DNA from: Nautilus pompilius
Taxonomy: Eukaryota; Mollusca; Cephalopoda; Nautilida; Nautilidae
Reading direction: 5' to 3'
NCBI GenBank assembly: GCA_018389105.1
Contig: JACATO010001722.1
Span: forward strand, 62,001 to 126,000
Length of the DNA stretch: 64,000 bases
The notes under the pieces are model-generated. The model ran no database searches. It had not been told where the DNA came from and saw only the letters and a list, made by a program, of their open reading frames with translations. This document shows positions 1 to 13,900 of this stretch, piece by piece. Both the position numbers and the translations under genes were made by a program. How positions within the stretch are numbered: position 1 is the stretch's first letter; each line of letters opens with the position of its first letter.

Positions 1-3000
1 TTATCCCAGATGAAAATAAATAAAATGTTAGAATTAATAACGATTAAGAGTAACATAATTTTTACAAAAAAGAAATATCCGCCTAAAATAAAGTGAGCTC
101 AATGAGGTGTAAAATTAAATACATATTTAATGTCTTTATGTACTGAGATATAGAACCTGCAATACAAGAAATTTGATTTATCCCAACCAATTCTTGTTTA
201 AAGACTTTCAAGTAGAAGTGTATGCTTCTCCCGGGTGAAGGTTCGTCTATCAGATTTTTCTCTAACTTTGGAGAAAATAAGAGAATATTTCATCTTTAGT
301 GATATTCACGATCAAACATCAAGAAAACACCTTCCTTTTGTAGAAATGCTGTGGTTCCTTCTTATATCCATACATTTAATCGAGTTTTAAAGAAGTGCAT
401 AGACTTTAAAGATTGTTAGTTGAATTAATTTAAAATAAAACTATTTATTTATCAAAATACAGTAGCTCTTCTACAAGTTTACATGTCAATGATTAAACTA
501 ATAATTGCTGACAGTTTTCTTGTTTTCCAATTATTTCAAATCTTAATAAAGCTTTTGCTTCGAAAAAATGATATTTAAAAGAATATATCCGGTATAACAT
601 TGCAATGTGATGTCTGTAGGAAAACGGAGACTTTCCATTCTGAAATAATCCGAAGAGGGGTTAATTGTTAAGGATATTTCACTACAGACATTTGCTTTAC
701 AAAACTAAGTTTACTTTCCTTTTTTATAAACTAAGTTATCCTAACATTGTGATATAACTTATTTCTTTCTCTAAAGAAATCATTTGTCAATTTGTCCATA
801 ATCGTTATTTTTGCTATATTAATATCAATTTGGATGTTTCTCATTAGGCCATCATTTAAATATAGTTTATTATTAATAATAGGGTAATGTATGCATAAAT
901 TTGAAAACTATCCTATTAATTATCATAATTATTTATTATAGTAAATTACGTTAATTAAAGGAAGGGATAAGAGAAAGCCATTTGTTCAAGGCAGTGCCCA
1001 CGAATGATTACATTTGTGACACCAAATTGATATGTTTAGAATCGTTTTTATATTAAATATTGGTAAGTATTAATCTTTAAAATTATTTCAAGCCATGGAT
1101 TAACATATAAAGGGAAAGATTTTTGTTGTTGTTAATGTTCGATATAAAGACAGTATCTTTAAGCGTAAAGATTTCTTAAAATTGACTGTAACTTATTGAT
1201 TTTCAGCAAGAAATGTCTACTAACCTCAGTTATGATCTTTATTTTCTGATATTTCTTGAACTTTGGGGAAAATAAAAGATTTTTTACTCCTCACTCATTC
1301 ACTATCTGACTTCTGTAAAAATAATTAATTTTCTTAAAATCTGTACACATTCCCTCTCATTTAAAGATGATCACAGATATTAAAGATTATAAATGGAATC
1401 AATTTAAAATATAACCGTGTATATATCAAAATAATACTTGTTATACAAATGTACACATCACTGAATAAACTATAAATTTATTTAAATTATATTTTTAAAC
1501 GTTTTTCTCGAATTAATATGATTTTTTTAAAAAAGGTATTAGAAATAAGAACCTCATTGTAACATTGTAGTGTAATTAAAATGGAAAAAACAAAAGCATT
1601 TAATTTCATTCTGTAAAAATTTTAAAAGTCGTTGTTGAGTCAGTTTCTCTGTAGCCGTTTACACTTCAATAAATAAGTTCATTCTTTTTTTTTTCTAATT
1701 TCATAAATTCTTGCGAGATATTCTGTGATCTTGCTGAATATTTCAAGGGGAATTATCCACGTTTCAATAGCTTGTTATATATTTTTTTGCTGTAAACGAC
1801 GGTAAATAATAATTCATCAGAATGTTTACTGTTGATTACTGAATTTCTATTGTAAAAATATAATTTGAAATATGCTCGCTACTTTCCCAGGACTTTAAAC
1901 TGCGCTACAGTCAAATTTGGAAGCTGTATCGGCATAACCCATTAAAATAATTTTCACAATTATACATTTATCTTTCACGTTGTACAATTTAAAATGTTGC
2001 CATAGCTTTTTTGGTATAAACATAATTAAATGAAAATTATGATATTATTAATTTTAAAACAATAATTCTTAACACAATAGTAATGTAAAATATTTTTTAT
2101 AAATTTATCTTGATTTACTTTCTGATAATTATTCTGTTCCTGTGGACAATCATTGAGTCGTAAAACTCTGTGCTTTAATTTATTAAATTTCTTTTGAGAA
2201 ATTGTGAAACATTTCTCTTGTATTATTAATAAAACAAAGCATAGATATGATAAGATTTATGTACTGGTACACTTTGAAAAATAATTTCTTCTCTCTCTCG
2301 ATCGGACTTAGTTAAAATTTAAATTGATTATTCAACTTATTTCCAATGTATTACCCCTAATTTTTTTCTTTTTCTAGGAAGGTTTTCTTTAGAAAATTTA
2401 AAATGACTGGTTCTTTTGTTGAAGATGCAGAGGATACCTCTGTTTATTGGCGTAGAACAGAAACAATAAAAAGCCTGCGGTTGTTTGAGGCATGACAGAT
2501 TTTCAGCTGTTTGCATCTATAGACGAGACTTTACCAAGCAAGACAGAAGCAATCAAAATGTTTTCTATTTAGTTTCTTTGACAGTTTCACGCTGTACATC
2601 TTTGAATTTGCATTTTTTATATTCAAGTTGTCAACATTTAATTTCTAAATTAATTATTATATTGACTAATTTATGAAAAGATATACAGAAATAATTTAAT
2701 ATTTAATTATTATAATAAATCATTATTTAAATAATTTATGTAAATTAATGAAAGAGGTGATTGAAGAACATTTGTTCAAATTATTGCAGATGATTTATTG
2801 AATTTCTATTTCAAAATTTTAATGGTTAGCAACAACAATTTTTGTGAGAAATACTTAATATACAGCTCTAAATGGATTCTTAAAGGATGACTACTTTAAC
2901 TTATAAAAGGAAAAATTTCTTTTCTGTAGGCGTTCTAAAGAAAGAGAAACTCGTTTAGATGATAATGGAACATCTCGACCAATATCTGGACAAGTGTTCG

Positions 3001-4935
3001 AGTGCATGCATTAAACTAAATTGATTCTCTAAATATGAAAGCTCTTATTTGCCTGATTGTGTCTTTTATAACTTCGTATAAAAGCAAATGTTAACATTTA
3101 TTCTTTCTCAGATGTTCTAACTTTTCTTCAGCACAAAGAAAGCAAACTAAAGCGAAAGTGCTTGTCAAGGAAAAAGAGAGAGAACATGACAGTGGATTAT
3201 CAAATCTCGATTTTGTCCAAATATATTAGTAATCCCTACCTGAAACAAAACACATAAATTTTATTTATTTAGATAATTATGAACAAACTGAAAGTAGTTT
3301 AGTGAAATTTATTTTTAAAAATACATTTAAAATTCTAGACAGGCTACTTTAAATAAAGAGCTTACGGATGACCACAAAAGAAAAACGTGTTTCTGACAGA
3401 TGGTGAAAATTTTGTCCATGAGCCGATGCAGAAACATCAACAGAAAAGAATTGTTAGATATAAAAGTGCTAATAAAATTTAAATCCAAAGCTTTAATAAA
3501 TCAATAATCAGTTGAAAAGAAGGATGGTCTGCCTGTATAAAAAGGCCCAACTTACTTCATACCAATTATTTAACAGAAATTTATCCAAGAGAATTGTGTG
3601 TTGACTTAGGAGAAAAACAAAAAATTCCTTTGTTTAATTAGATTGCAGTTATCAAGCTGTGTAGGTTCTCAATAGAAGTTCTAAATCCTTAATATTTATA
3701 TCTGTTCTTGTTGTATATGATATACAAAATATATTTCTTTCGTTTTTAAATTAATTACTGAAAGCGGTAATGTATGATTAGCTTTAGAAAAACGCTTTCA
3801 TATTTAATGATCGCAATTTGTTACTTTATTATTTATGTAAATTAATGCAATATATGTCATAAGATCGTCAGTGAAGTAATCGGGGTAAATAAGTGAAATT
3901 TTGAAAAATATTTTTCTTCAATTTAAGATTTTTTAACAACAGTCTTATCTTTGATTATTTTAAATAAAATTAAATGATAAGCCATATAAATTATTTTTTT
4001 AAATATCTTAATTCTATAAAGTTGTGATAAGCGAATACACAAGTATACATGAGAACAAACTCGAGTTCCTTTACAGGTGCGTCTAACGGATGCTGGTGAA
4101 CAGTAAGAGGAAGAATCACCAACAGTCACCTGTGAGAAGACTGGAAAGACAAACCAGGTTTACTGTCTTGAAAACGACTGGCACCATTTACGTAGTACAT
4201 CTACCCAGGAATTTTCATTTGGATGAGTAAAACAATCCATGAGAAGTAGCAACCAGATTTCGTTCTCCTATCTCATATATAATCAAGAAAATAATCTATA
4301 ATTAATATATTAAATAAATAATAAAATATAGATCGTTTTCTTTGATTAATTGTTCTGAATTTTATTCTTGATTTCTAGTTTGCGGACCACAAAGTCGGGT
4401 TTTATTATTTCCGGGTTCATAAATGTTGATGGTCCACATTGTGGTCTAGTGTTTAAAGAACAGGCCAAGCCCTGACCCATAGAAAACACCCTTAACAGTG
4501 AAATCTGGGTAACTATTTGTCAAGTCGCCTGACAGAAACATGTAGACCTTACAACTCATTTGGCAGCAAAGGAAAGTCATAGACTTAGTGACAGATATGA
4601 GGCGATAAAATACCAAAAAACCTAAAATTAAAAGCTGCCGTATAAATATTATCAAAAGGCACATTTCGCAATCTTATACCCTGTCACATTCTCTGAATAG
4701 GTGCCAACGATTTTATTAGTCTATTGTTGGTTTATTAATTATTGTGCTCTTCATTTCTCTACTGTCAGATTTTATCATTGAGTGGTTCATTAATGAGATA
4801 TAACAAAGTAGCCATCATGGTGCCATTCATTTTAGACAACAATAGTTTTGATATTTTATTGTTATCACTGCCGATTTAATGTTCATTAATCCTTAATCTA
4901 CGGTTCAGTTAAATATACGCAGTATTTTTTACCGC
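1..4935 (-). repeat. Partial repeat unit running off the left edge (relict of a sixth gene copy)
   Basis: This stretch aligns by eye with the upstream flank and first intron of unit A. Bases 1-850 match about 9160-10020 (shared phrases such as tatccgcctaaa and gtgagctcaatgagg), about 860-1080 match about 10985-11290, and 4660-4930 match 15690-15950. All are in the same orientation, so this is a minus-strand unit whose gene would continue to the left of the window. The block that carries exon 1 in the other units is not present here, so the copy is probably a relict. Exons 2 and 3, if they exist, lie outside. I see no other gene in these bases. Confidence 0.7.
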
Positions 4936-6383
4936 TATTATATAAGTTTCCCGCGAGTGACAGGCGTCCTTTAAAGGAGAAAAGTGGGCGAACAGAAAAG
5001 GTGAGACATCCATGTTTTTAGAAATTTACAGTATTTTCTTTTCTGGTGGATGTGGTGGGTCTTGTGAATTACGATACCCGAAACTTAAGGGTTAAAAATC
5101 GACATCAACTTATAGAGAAAGGTCATAGGTTGACAGATAATTTTACCAGTCAACGTGACTCTTAGGTATTAGTAAAACAAACAAAAATATTTATTTATAA
5201 ATTAAAATATATATTCAATATATTTATGTGCTCTTTCGTTATCAATTTATATTAAAATCTTCAAGTATAACCTGAGCTTACAAGGTACTGAGCACACAGC
5301 TCACCACTCTCGGAAGAGTTCTCTACCTGTTGTTGCCAAACAGGATGACGTCCAAATTCCCATCATGAAACTCAAAATCCATGTGCATTCCTCTTCCAGT
5401 TTGGATCGCGCTATAGGCTGAATTTACATATCAAATTTCCTGCTTATTTTTTTCGCACAAAAGCATTCTCATTACCAGCGATGCCATTTTATATTCTTCT
5501 AATCTGATGTACTGTCAGAAGAAATAATATGTCAATAGGTGTCCCACTACTATTTTCTTTATCATTTCCTTTGACGTACTAGGCTACGCTTACCTACCAA
5601 TACATTAGAAATCATCTCTGCATTGCTCCTTAGATGAATAGATCGTTTACCTTAATGTTTAAACTAATAATTTTGAACGTAAGAGTCTCGATTATTGTGT
5701 TATCAAATAGACCGAAATTGTTATGCTCTCACCAAAAACGTATCAGAATATTTTAGGACGTCTAAAAATATGAAGAAAATGCAATTAAAACAACAGAGAT
5801 ATGTGTTAACAATCAAAGTATGTTCTTCCTATTGTGATAATCATGAAACTAGGCTTTTACACGACGGATTTATTTCCTTTACACCTTTATATAAGGTATT
5901 TTCAGGTTTTATACTATTTTTAAAATAAATGTATGCAGCTTAATATGGTTAAACTAAGATAAGTAGTTGTGAAATATAAGTAATATATCGACCGTTTTGG
6001 ATGCTATAAATATCCAGTCTATGAAAAAATTGATGTGATTTTCTCATTGGTAAAATGTCCAAATCGCACAAAATAAGGCAGTTTTACTTACATATTCAAA
6101 AATGAAATAAAATGTTATAATTTCCAGATATTTACAACATCTCGAATACTCGCGAAGTGATGCATTTCTAATTGTGATAAATCTCCGCTTCATTCTGTAA
6201 AATTCCCTTTTCTCTTCGCAATTTTACTTACTACAAACCTATGGTAAAATACGAAGGTAGGAAAAAAGATATGGAGCATATTTATATCCATATTAACAGT
6301 ATACACTGTTCCCTTATTGTTACTGCTAATCTTTGTCATATTTCTTTTCATTTAGAACAAATATTTCATCAATAAATTCAATA
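4936..6383 (-). repeat. Downstream flank of gene A, part of the repeat unit
   Basis: This is non-coding sequence after gene A, read on the minus strand. It matches the downstream flanks of B (about 25100-26330) and C (about 34850-36180), for example around 5990-6120, which is the reverse complement of the blocks near 25220-25340 and 35010-35110. The unit boundary at about 4935 carries a GC-rich phrase (cgcgggaaactt on the minus strand) that recurs at each unit start. The short ORF at 5695-5928 is not conserved in the other copies and is not called. Confidence 0.6.
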
Positions 6384-6389
6384 TTTATT
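6384..6389 (-). promoter_or_regulatory. Polyadenylation signal of gene A
   Basis: AATAAA on the minus strand, about 63 bases after the stop. It lies in a conserved phrase (AGAAATAAATATTGA) also found after genes B and C, which supports its use as the mRNA 3' end signal. Confidence 0.65.
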
Positions 6390-6451
6390 TCTATTTATGA
6401 CTTATACAGTAATGGCGGGGATAATGCAAAAATGGGTGGCCTACTTCACCT

Positions 6452-9400
6452 CTATTGCACAGCCATATGTGCACAATAACTAACTGAACAAGCGCATATT
6501 TTCCCGGAAACAAGTGAAGTACAACCGTCCTTCAAATTTCCTTTTAGAGATAGAAGATCCATTATCGTAGATAAACATCCATTTAAACAAACTGAAAATA
6601 AGAAAAAGGTATAGACTTAGCATTAAGATTCTATGTAAAGAATGTACATTCATAAATCAAACTGAAATGTATTTCACCTACGCGATAAAATGGGCGCTGA
6701 TTCTCACAACAGTAAAATAAAATGATTAATTGTGAATGTTATACAAAAACATGATGCAGCTTACAGAAATCTGTAATATAATGAAACTTTATGACATAAA
6801 TAACAAACTTTTACAATATCTTAAAATTACGCCAAATGTACACAAGTAAGTATGCTTCAAACCGTTTGGAGTCGCTTAAAATCTGGAAGAAAGCATATTA
6901 TTATAATCTTACGAAAATAAAAACATAAAAGAAACATTTGTTATCGAAAAATCAGCAAATAGCTGTGAAGAGAAAAGTATGAGGAAAATAGTATTTGAAT
7001 ATATTCATTTGTTGGCCAAAGACTAATCGGTTTTCTTTAATACTAAAGGCATAGATGATCATTTACGATAGAAGAAAATTTTACAGAAAAAGACAATTTC
7101 TTCAGTTTGCAGGGCCTTCAGAAATCATTTGTGGGCGAATAAACAATCAGATTTCTGTATTTCACAAATAGAATATAAACATTCCATCCCGATATAACAT
7201 CTTGATTTTTCTGCTAAATATTGCAGCAAAATCGTAGCGAATGATTTCTTAATTGCTCCATAATAAAACCAAAAACATGTCAATTGAATTTTTTTAAAAG
7301 ACTGGATTCTGAAAAGGAGGTGACGGATCCCAAATAGTGTTTTGTATTTAATATTTATTGTTGGTATTAGGTAATAATTTATAGCTGAAGTAGACTTTTT
7401 TCCAAAGTGGTGTTCATGCATGTAAAAGGGGAAAAAGTAATAAGAGACACAGTCAGATCAATCATTACTGTAATAGATGTTCCACAAAGTAATATTGCCT
7501 CATTTACTGACGGAGTTTTTTGTCATAAATACCTAATGTGGCACAGGCAAGTTCATTAAATTGGAGATGAGGAAAGGAAGAATAATCACAATGATCTATA
7601 TTACCGAAGAAAGTTAGGGAGTAAACATCAAAGGATCTTTAAAATGATGCAGCAGAAAAAGGAAATGAACTTTTGCATAACAGCGGCAAAATCAAAAGGT
7701 TGTTAATAAAACAGAAGAATAAATATCTATTTTTCAGACATAAACCACTCTGCAAGAAAGAGAATATCCCTGAAGGCAGAACACGATTTGTACAGATCAA
7801 AAGATTTTTAAAAGGTATTTTTTTAGAATTAAGAGGACATAACTCGTAGATGCTTAATCGAACGACCTGAGTAAGTTGATAAAAAACAATACATGAAAAA
7901 ACCAAAAAAAATCTTTCAACAGCAATAAAATTCGTTCCTAAAACCTTTTCAAAACATAATCCATTTTACTTACTATTTTAATAAATTCCATGCGCAGACA
8001 TTTCACAGATTTACAAGATTCTTTTTTTAAAAGCTACTTCAGTTTTCTGCCATAATTCAGGGTCAAGCAGATTTAATCTGAAAATACTAACAGTATATAC
8101 AGTACACAATTTTTTATAAGTAACAAAATAAAATATATCGAATATAGCTCACCGAAAATTCTGCCATGCTTAAACAGCGCAGAACCACAACGATTACATT
8201 TTCCTTTTGATTTTGAAAGACTTCCTATATCAGCAAAACAGGTTTCATTATAGCCAAACCACTTGTAACAATTAATCAAATCTGTTTCAGAAATCAAAGA
8301 ATAAAGATCACTGTACATATAAAGTGAAATCTATATTCATCACAAACGATTTTCCCTATTAAAAGTTTATTGTGAAAACGATTATTATTTGCAAATGTCT
8401 CTCTCAGGGCGCCTAGATGGAGTGTCTTTGGATGTAATATGCTACCAGATAAAAAGTTGCGACTTGTTGTAATACAGATATCTGTGAAAATTTTTGCTAA
8501 ACTAAACAAACGTGACATGTAAATTATAATATTTGCATTTTATTAGCTATGATGATATAATAATTAAAATGGAGAATCGCTAGATGTGGCGCAAAAAATC
8601 AATCTTGAAATAAAAAGATAAATAACAATAGAGTACGGTTATTTGTCATTTTCATAGCAAGAATTTTTTTTTAATTTTCCTTATCTCAGATTTTCGATTT
8701 TCTCATATATATATATATTTCTAGTAGGCGTTTGGATTGGAGCAATAGATAAGGTGCATGAGGTTTTATCGATTGCTTTTCTATGCTCATGGAGAACAAA
8801 CGTTACCTAAAGTTAAAGAAATTTTTATCACCTTTTCCTGGTTTCAATTCATTGATCACCCGTTGAAAGGAAGAATCATTACCAAAACTATTTCGGATGA
8901 TCAAAACAAAATATCATTGGAATTGGGTTATATATTGTAACGAATTGTCCAAAACCGCAAAAGATTTACTGTCGGTGATTAAAAATAAAGATACCATTAT
9001 CGCTGCATATTCATAAGAACGATCCACATTTGCCCTACAGGCCCAATGAATGGATATTCGATCGATATTTATAATTGTAATGAAACACGTTTTTCGAAAT
9101 GATTCCCAGTAAGTCAAACGCGTAACGACTCTCACGACGGAAAAGCATTAAAAAAAACGAATTATTCCCAATGAAAATATTCCAAAAAGATCAAAATTAA
9201 CAAAGATTAAAAGTAACATAATGGGCCAAAAACAGCATATCCGCCTAAATAAAATGTGAGCTCAATGAGGAGTAAAATTAAATACATATTTCACGGCTTT
9301 ATGTATACTTGTTTGTTTGTGTGATCAGTACCGAAACATATAACATGCAAGAAAAGAAATTTTGATTTTATTCCAACAAATTTTTGTTTATATATTTTCA

Positions 9401-10803
9401 GGTAGAGGTGTATGCTAATCCAGGGTGAAGGTCTTTCTATCAGATTTTTCTCGAAGTTTGAGGAAAATAGAATATTTTTTTCTTCAATCTTTTCCACAAT
9501 CAAACACCAGGAAAACACCTTCCTTTTGTAGAAATGCTGAGTTTCCTTTTATATATATATATATCTAATCAAGTCTAACGGAGAGAGTGGACTTTAATGA
9601 TCGTTAGTTGAACAAATTTATAATAAACAATGTATTTATCTCCATACAATAGCTGTTCTACAAGTTTACACGTCAATGTACAAAATGAAGCATCTGGTTA
9701 ATTGCCTTAATTTACAGGTATTTCATATCTTAATTACACTTTTGTATTAAAAATGTTATTTTAAGAAAGATCACCTTGTAAAATTGCAGTGCGTTGTGTG
9801 CAGGAAAACAAAGACTTTCCATTTTCAGATAATCCGAAGTTTCGCTAATCAGCAGGTTTGACTACAGACATTCTTTTCAGAAACTAAGTTCATTTTCTTT
9901 TTCTAACCATCTACGTTTTCCTAAAATTGTGATATACCTCGTTTCTTGCCCTAACGAAGTTGTCTTAAGAATTTGCTCATAATTGTTATTTTTACTACAC
10001 TGATATCCATTTGGATGTTTTTCTCATTAGTAAAGGAAATATGTGAACACTGTTATTTTAAAAATGAATCAAAATGTCCACTGTTCAGGAAGGAAATTCT
10101 TTGGTGCGAACAATTGTGAATATTCTGCTTCTTCCTACAGCATTTTTAACTGCACAAGCAGCATCTGTTAAAACATTTCTGCTATATAATGATGTGTGTA
10201 CAAACTCTTTCAAAGAACTTGCCAAAAATACGGATTTATCTTTCCCTTTCTGTGCTATCAAACGTTGTTTTAGCTTTCTAATAGGTTTGGAACATTTGGA
10301 TCTATGATTTATGAAGTTTTATAAAAGCATAACAATACTTAGCACATATCTTGGTCTGTATATTACTACTAATCTAAATGAGAAGTATTAACAACAATAA
10401 TTAATTATCTATCAACGATTGAAACTGACGTCGTTAAGCGAAGCATCTTAGTAACTGTGAAATTTATCTGAACAAGGAATTAACACCATATGGCTTGTAT
10501 GAGTAATAAAGGATGGGGGATAGTAATGGACAAATATAAGAAAGTTTACATGAAATTTTGGAAACTTCTTTAAATTCCTATATAAGTGGACTTATGTATG
10601 AATTTAAATCAAGATTATTAGTAACTGAGCTGCAGTGCATCAGTAGATTTTAAAAAAATTAATTCTGAATACTTGGAACAATAAATGGCTAAAAACATAC
10701 CTGGTTTTTTTGGCGGAGGAGGAGGAGGAGGAGGAGAACAGGCATCTTTTGCTTTGGGAAGAAGAAAAAAGACGATTAAAAATATTAGAATATTTTGATG
10801 CAT
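6452..10803 (-). CDS. Secreted cysteine-rich protein, array copy A (three exons)
   Basis: The exons on the minus strand are 10803-10701, 8281-8153 and 6591-6452 (stop included), giving 123 residues. Donors are GTATGT and GTGAGC, acceptors are CAG, and both introns (2419 and 1561 bases) are phase 1. Exon 1 encodes a hydrophobic signal peptide (MHQNILIFLIVFFLLPKAKD), then Ala-Cys-Ser, eight prolines (residues 24-31) and KKP. Exons 2 and 3 carry ten cysteines at 39, 49, 63, 66, 79, 83, 101, 110, 112 and 117, with the same spacing as C, D and E. An N-glycosylation sequon (NET) lies at 46. The usual Asn after the last Cys is replaced by Ala, and the C-terminus is short. The spacing and the C-x-C-x4-C ending suggest a three-finger-like disulfide domain. 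The function is unknown. A likely untranslated 5' exon acceptor (TCCCTACAG) lies about 115 bases before the start, at 10919-10927. The second acceptor is chosen because the upstream alternative at 8308 opens onto a stop. Confidence 0.82.
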
Positions 10804-10918
10804 CTTGAAGACAAATTTGCTTTTGCTTTCTAAATAAGTTTGTCTTCCAAATACTAATACAACCAAAATGTATTCTATTTAGCTTGTGAAGAGAGAGAGA
10901 AAAAAAGAGATGGATCAT

Positions 10919-13900
10919 CTGTAGGGATATTTTAATTTTCAGTATTTATATAAAAGAAGATGCGCAACATATTTATTTTGCCAACATTTAAATAAAGTTT
11001 AATTATTAATAATAGTAATGTATGCATAACTTTGAAAAATAATATGCTTAATTATTATAATTATTTTAAAGAAATTTCGTAAATTAATTTCCTCCATTTT
11101 CCGTAATTTAATTCTAGTTTTATTATTAATAATAGATAATAAATGCATAAATTTTAAAAATTTATTTAATTAGCATGATTCTTTATTTAAATAAATTACC
11201 TAAATTAATTCAAAGCCAAAGTAAAATCATTTTTCATTTCAGTGCAAATAAATGATTACATTACTTGTAACTAATTGAAGAGTTTAGCAACATTTAACTG
11301 GTAAATATTAGTGGGTATTATTTTTACAATTATTTTTAAAACCGATTAACTTAGCTTATAAAGGGGAATAATTTTTTAATGTTCGAAATAAAGACAAGAT
11401 GTCGTTAGCTTAATGATTATGAAGAATTAATTATTGCGTATTGTTTTCTGCTTGAAAGGCAAACTAAGCTCAATTATCATTTTTCTTGTTTGCGGAAAAT
11501 AAAGGAAGTTTTCCTTCGTCTCGTTGACGATCAGACATCAAGAACAGCTAACTTGTGTAAAAGTAATAAGCTTTGTTATACTTGTACATATTTCATATCA
11601 TTTAAAGCTTAGCACAGACATTAATGATTCTACGTGGAATCAATTTGAAATAAAACAACGCATTTATCAGAATTCGTCACTAGTTATACAAATATATTAT
11701 TGAATAAACTGGAAATATTTAAATTATTTTATTAAAAGTATTTCTCACTTTTATTTTTGCTTTTCGTTTTAAAAATGTATTTGAAGAATTCCATTGTAAA
11801 AATGTACGTTTTGTCAATGTTGAAAAAACAAAACATTTCATTCTATCCTACGAAAATATAAATGGCCGCTGTTGAGTAAATTTCACTGTAGACATTTTTG
11901 GGTTAAATACATATGTTCCTTCTTTTTTTTCTAATTTCAGAAATTAAAGAAAAAAATTTTGTCATCTTGCTAAATATGTCAAGCGGAATTATTCAAGTTC
12001 CGTTAGCTTTGCAATATATTTATTTTATACTTTAAATAAGTTTTATGTTCTTTTGTCCATAATTGTTTTTTTTTTAAATACAACATCTTTTTGGACGTTT
12101 CAAATTAAGAAAATAACAAACGTCATAACAATGTTCAATAATAATTCATCAAAATGTCTACTGTTTATTACAGAAATTCTTTTCACAATAATTTTAAATA
12201 TTCTGGTTAGTCTTCCAGGACATTAACTGCGCCACTGTAAACTGTAGAAACTGTATTTCCTTTGTATCAGTGATTGTGAAACCTCAATTAATGAACTTGC
12301 TTCTAATATAGATTTATCTTTCTCGCTACATAATATCAAATATTACTGTGGCTCTTTTAGTAAATATGATCAAATTAAAGTTATGATATTTTTAAACTCA
12401 TGATAATTCTTAATACAATGTTAATGTAAATTATCTTACGTGCTTTTTGCCTTGATCTACTTTCTGATAATGATTTTGCTTTTGAGGTCAATCATTGAGC
12501 CGTCAATCTCGGGATTTTAATTTATTGCATTTCTTTGATCAACATAGAGATATTCCTCCTGTAATATTACTAAAAATAAGCATAGATATGATACGATATA
12601 AGTAATGGAATATTTCGAAAAATAATAGTTTTCCCATTCTTTATTTATGTGCACTCAGACTTACATGAAATGCTAATTAATTATTCATTTGATTTCAAAT
12701 GTATTTCCATTTTTTTTTCCATTTGGTAAAATGCTTTTTTCAAGATAATTAAAATTTAAAATGTCTGGTGGTTCTTTTTTTTTTTTTGAAGGTGCAGATC
12801 ATACCTGTGTTTAATGTCCAAGAAAAGAAACAATAATAAAGTTTCGGTTGTTTGAGTCATAATGACAGTTTCTAGCTGTTTGTGTCTATAGACGAGAACT
12901 CTTCCAACAAAAACAAAAGCAACAAAATGTTTTCTATTTAATTTTTTTAACAGTCTCAAGCTCTGCGTCTTTTAAGATGATATTTCTTATATTCGATTCT
13001 GCTTCATTTAATTTCTAAGTTAATTATTTATTATCTCAATTTTTGATAGATATTGAGAAACGCTTTAATATTTAATTATTAAAATAACTCAGTATTTACA
13101 TAATTTATGAAAATTAATGGAAAGGGTGACTGAAGGACATATGTTCATTTCAGTGCTGATGATGCATTGAATTTCTATCACAAAATTATAATGGTAAGCA
13201 ACGATATTTTGTAAGAAATAGTTAACATACTGCTTTAAACGAAATTTTAAAGGGCGATTACTTTAGCATATCAACAAAAATTTTGTTTCTGGTTCCGTTC
13301 TCAAGAAAGATAAAATCGGATAGATGATCAGGGAAATTCTCGACCAATATTTGGACAAGATGTATCAAACTGAACTGGTTTTCTTAATAAGAAAGCGCTT
13401 ATTTGCATACATGTGTCTTTTTAACTGTCGTATAAAATCAAATCTTAACATTTATTCTTCCTTAGAAATGCTGACTTTTTTCAGTACAATGATTGCTAAA
13501 TAAAGAGTGCATGTCAAGGAATCAAACGGGGAACCTTCATTGGCCAAACATACATTTATATTATTTATCTATGGTGATATTTATCAAAAGTAAATGCTAT
13601 AATTACAGGCAGACAACAGTCAGCGAGGTTACGAATTTCCCACAAAAGAACGAAAGAGATTCTGAACGATTCAGTTAACACTGTCAGTATCCGCCGCACA
13701 AATATCAACAGAAAGGAATGGATGGTGGGATAAGCGCAAATAAAATCTAAAACCAATGCTATTTTGCCTTAGTAGATCATTACTCATTCGAAAAGAAGTT
13801 GAATCTGCTGTAACAAAGGCAGAACTAAATTCATAGCATTTATTTAGCAGAAATCTATCCAAGAGATTTTGTTTTGTCTTGGGAGAAACAAAGAAAATGA

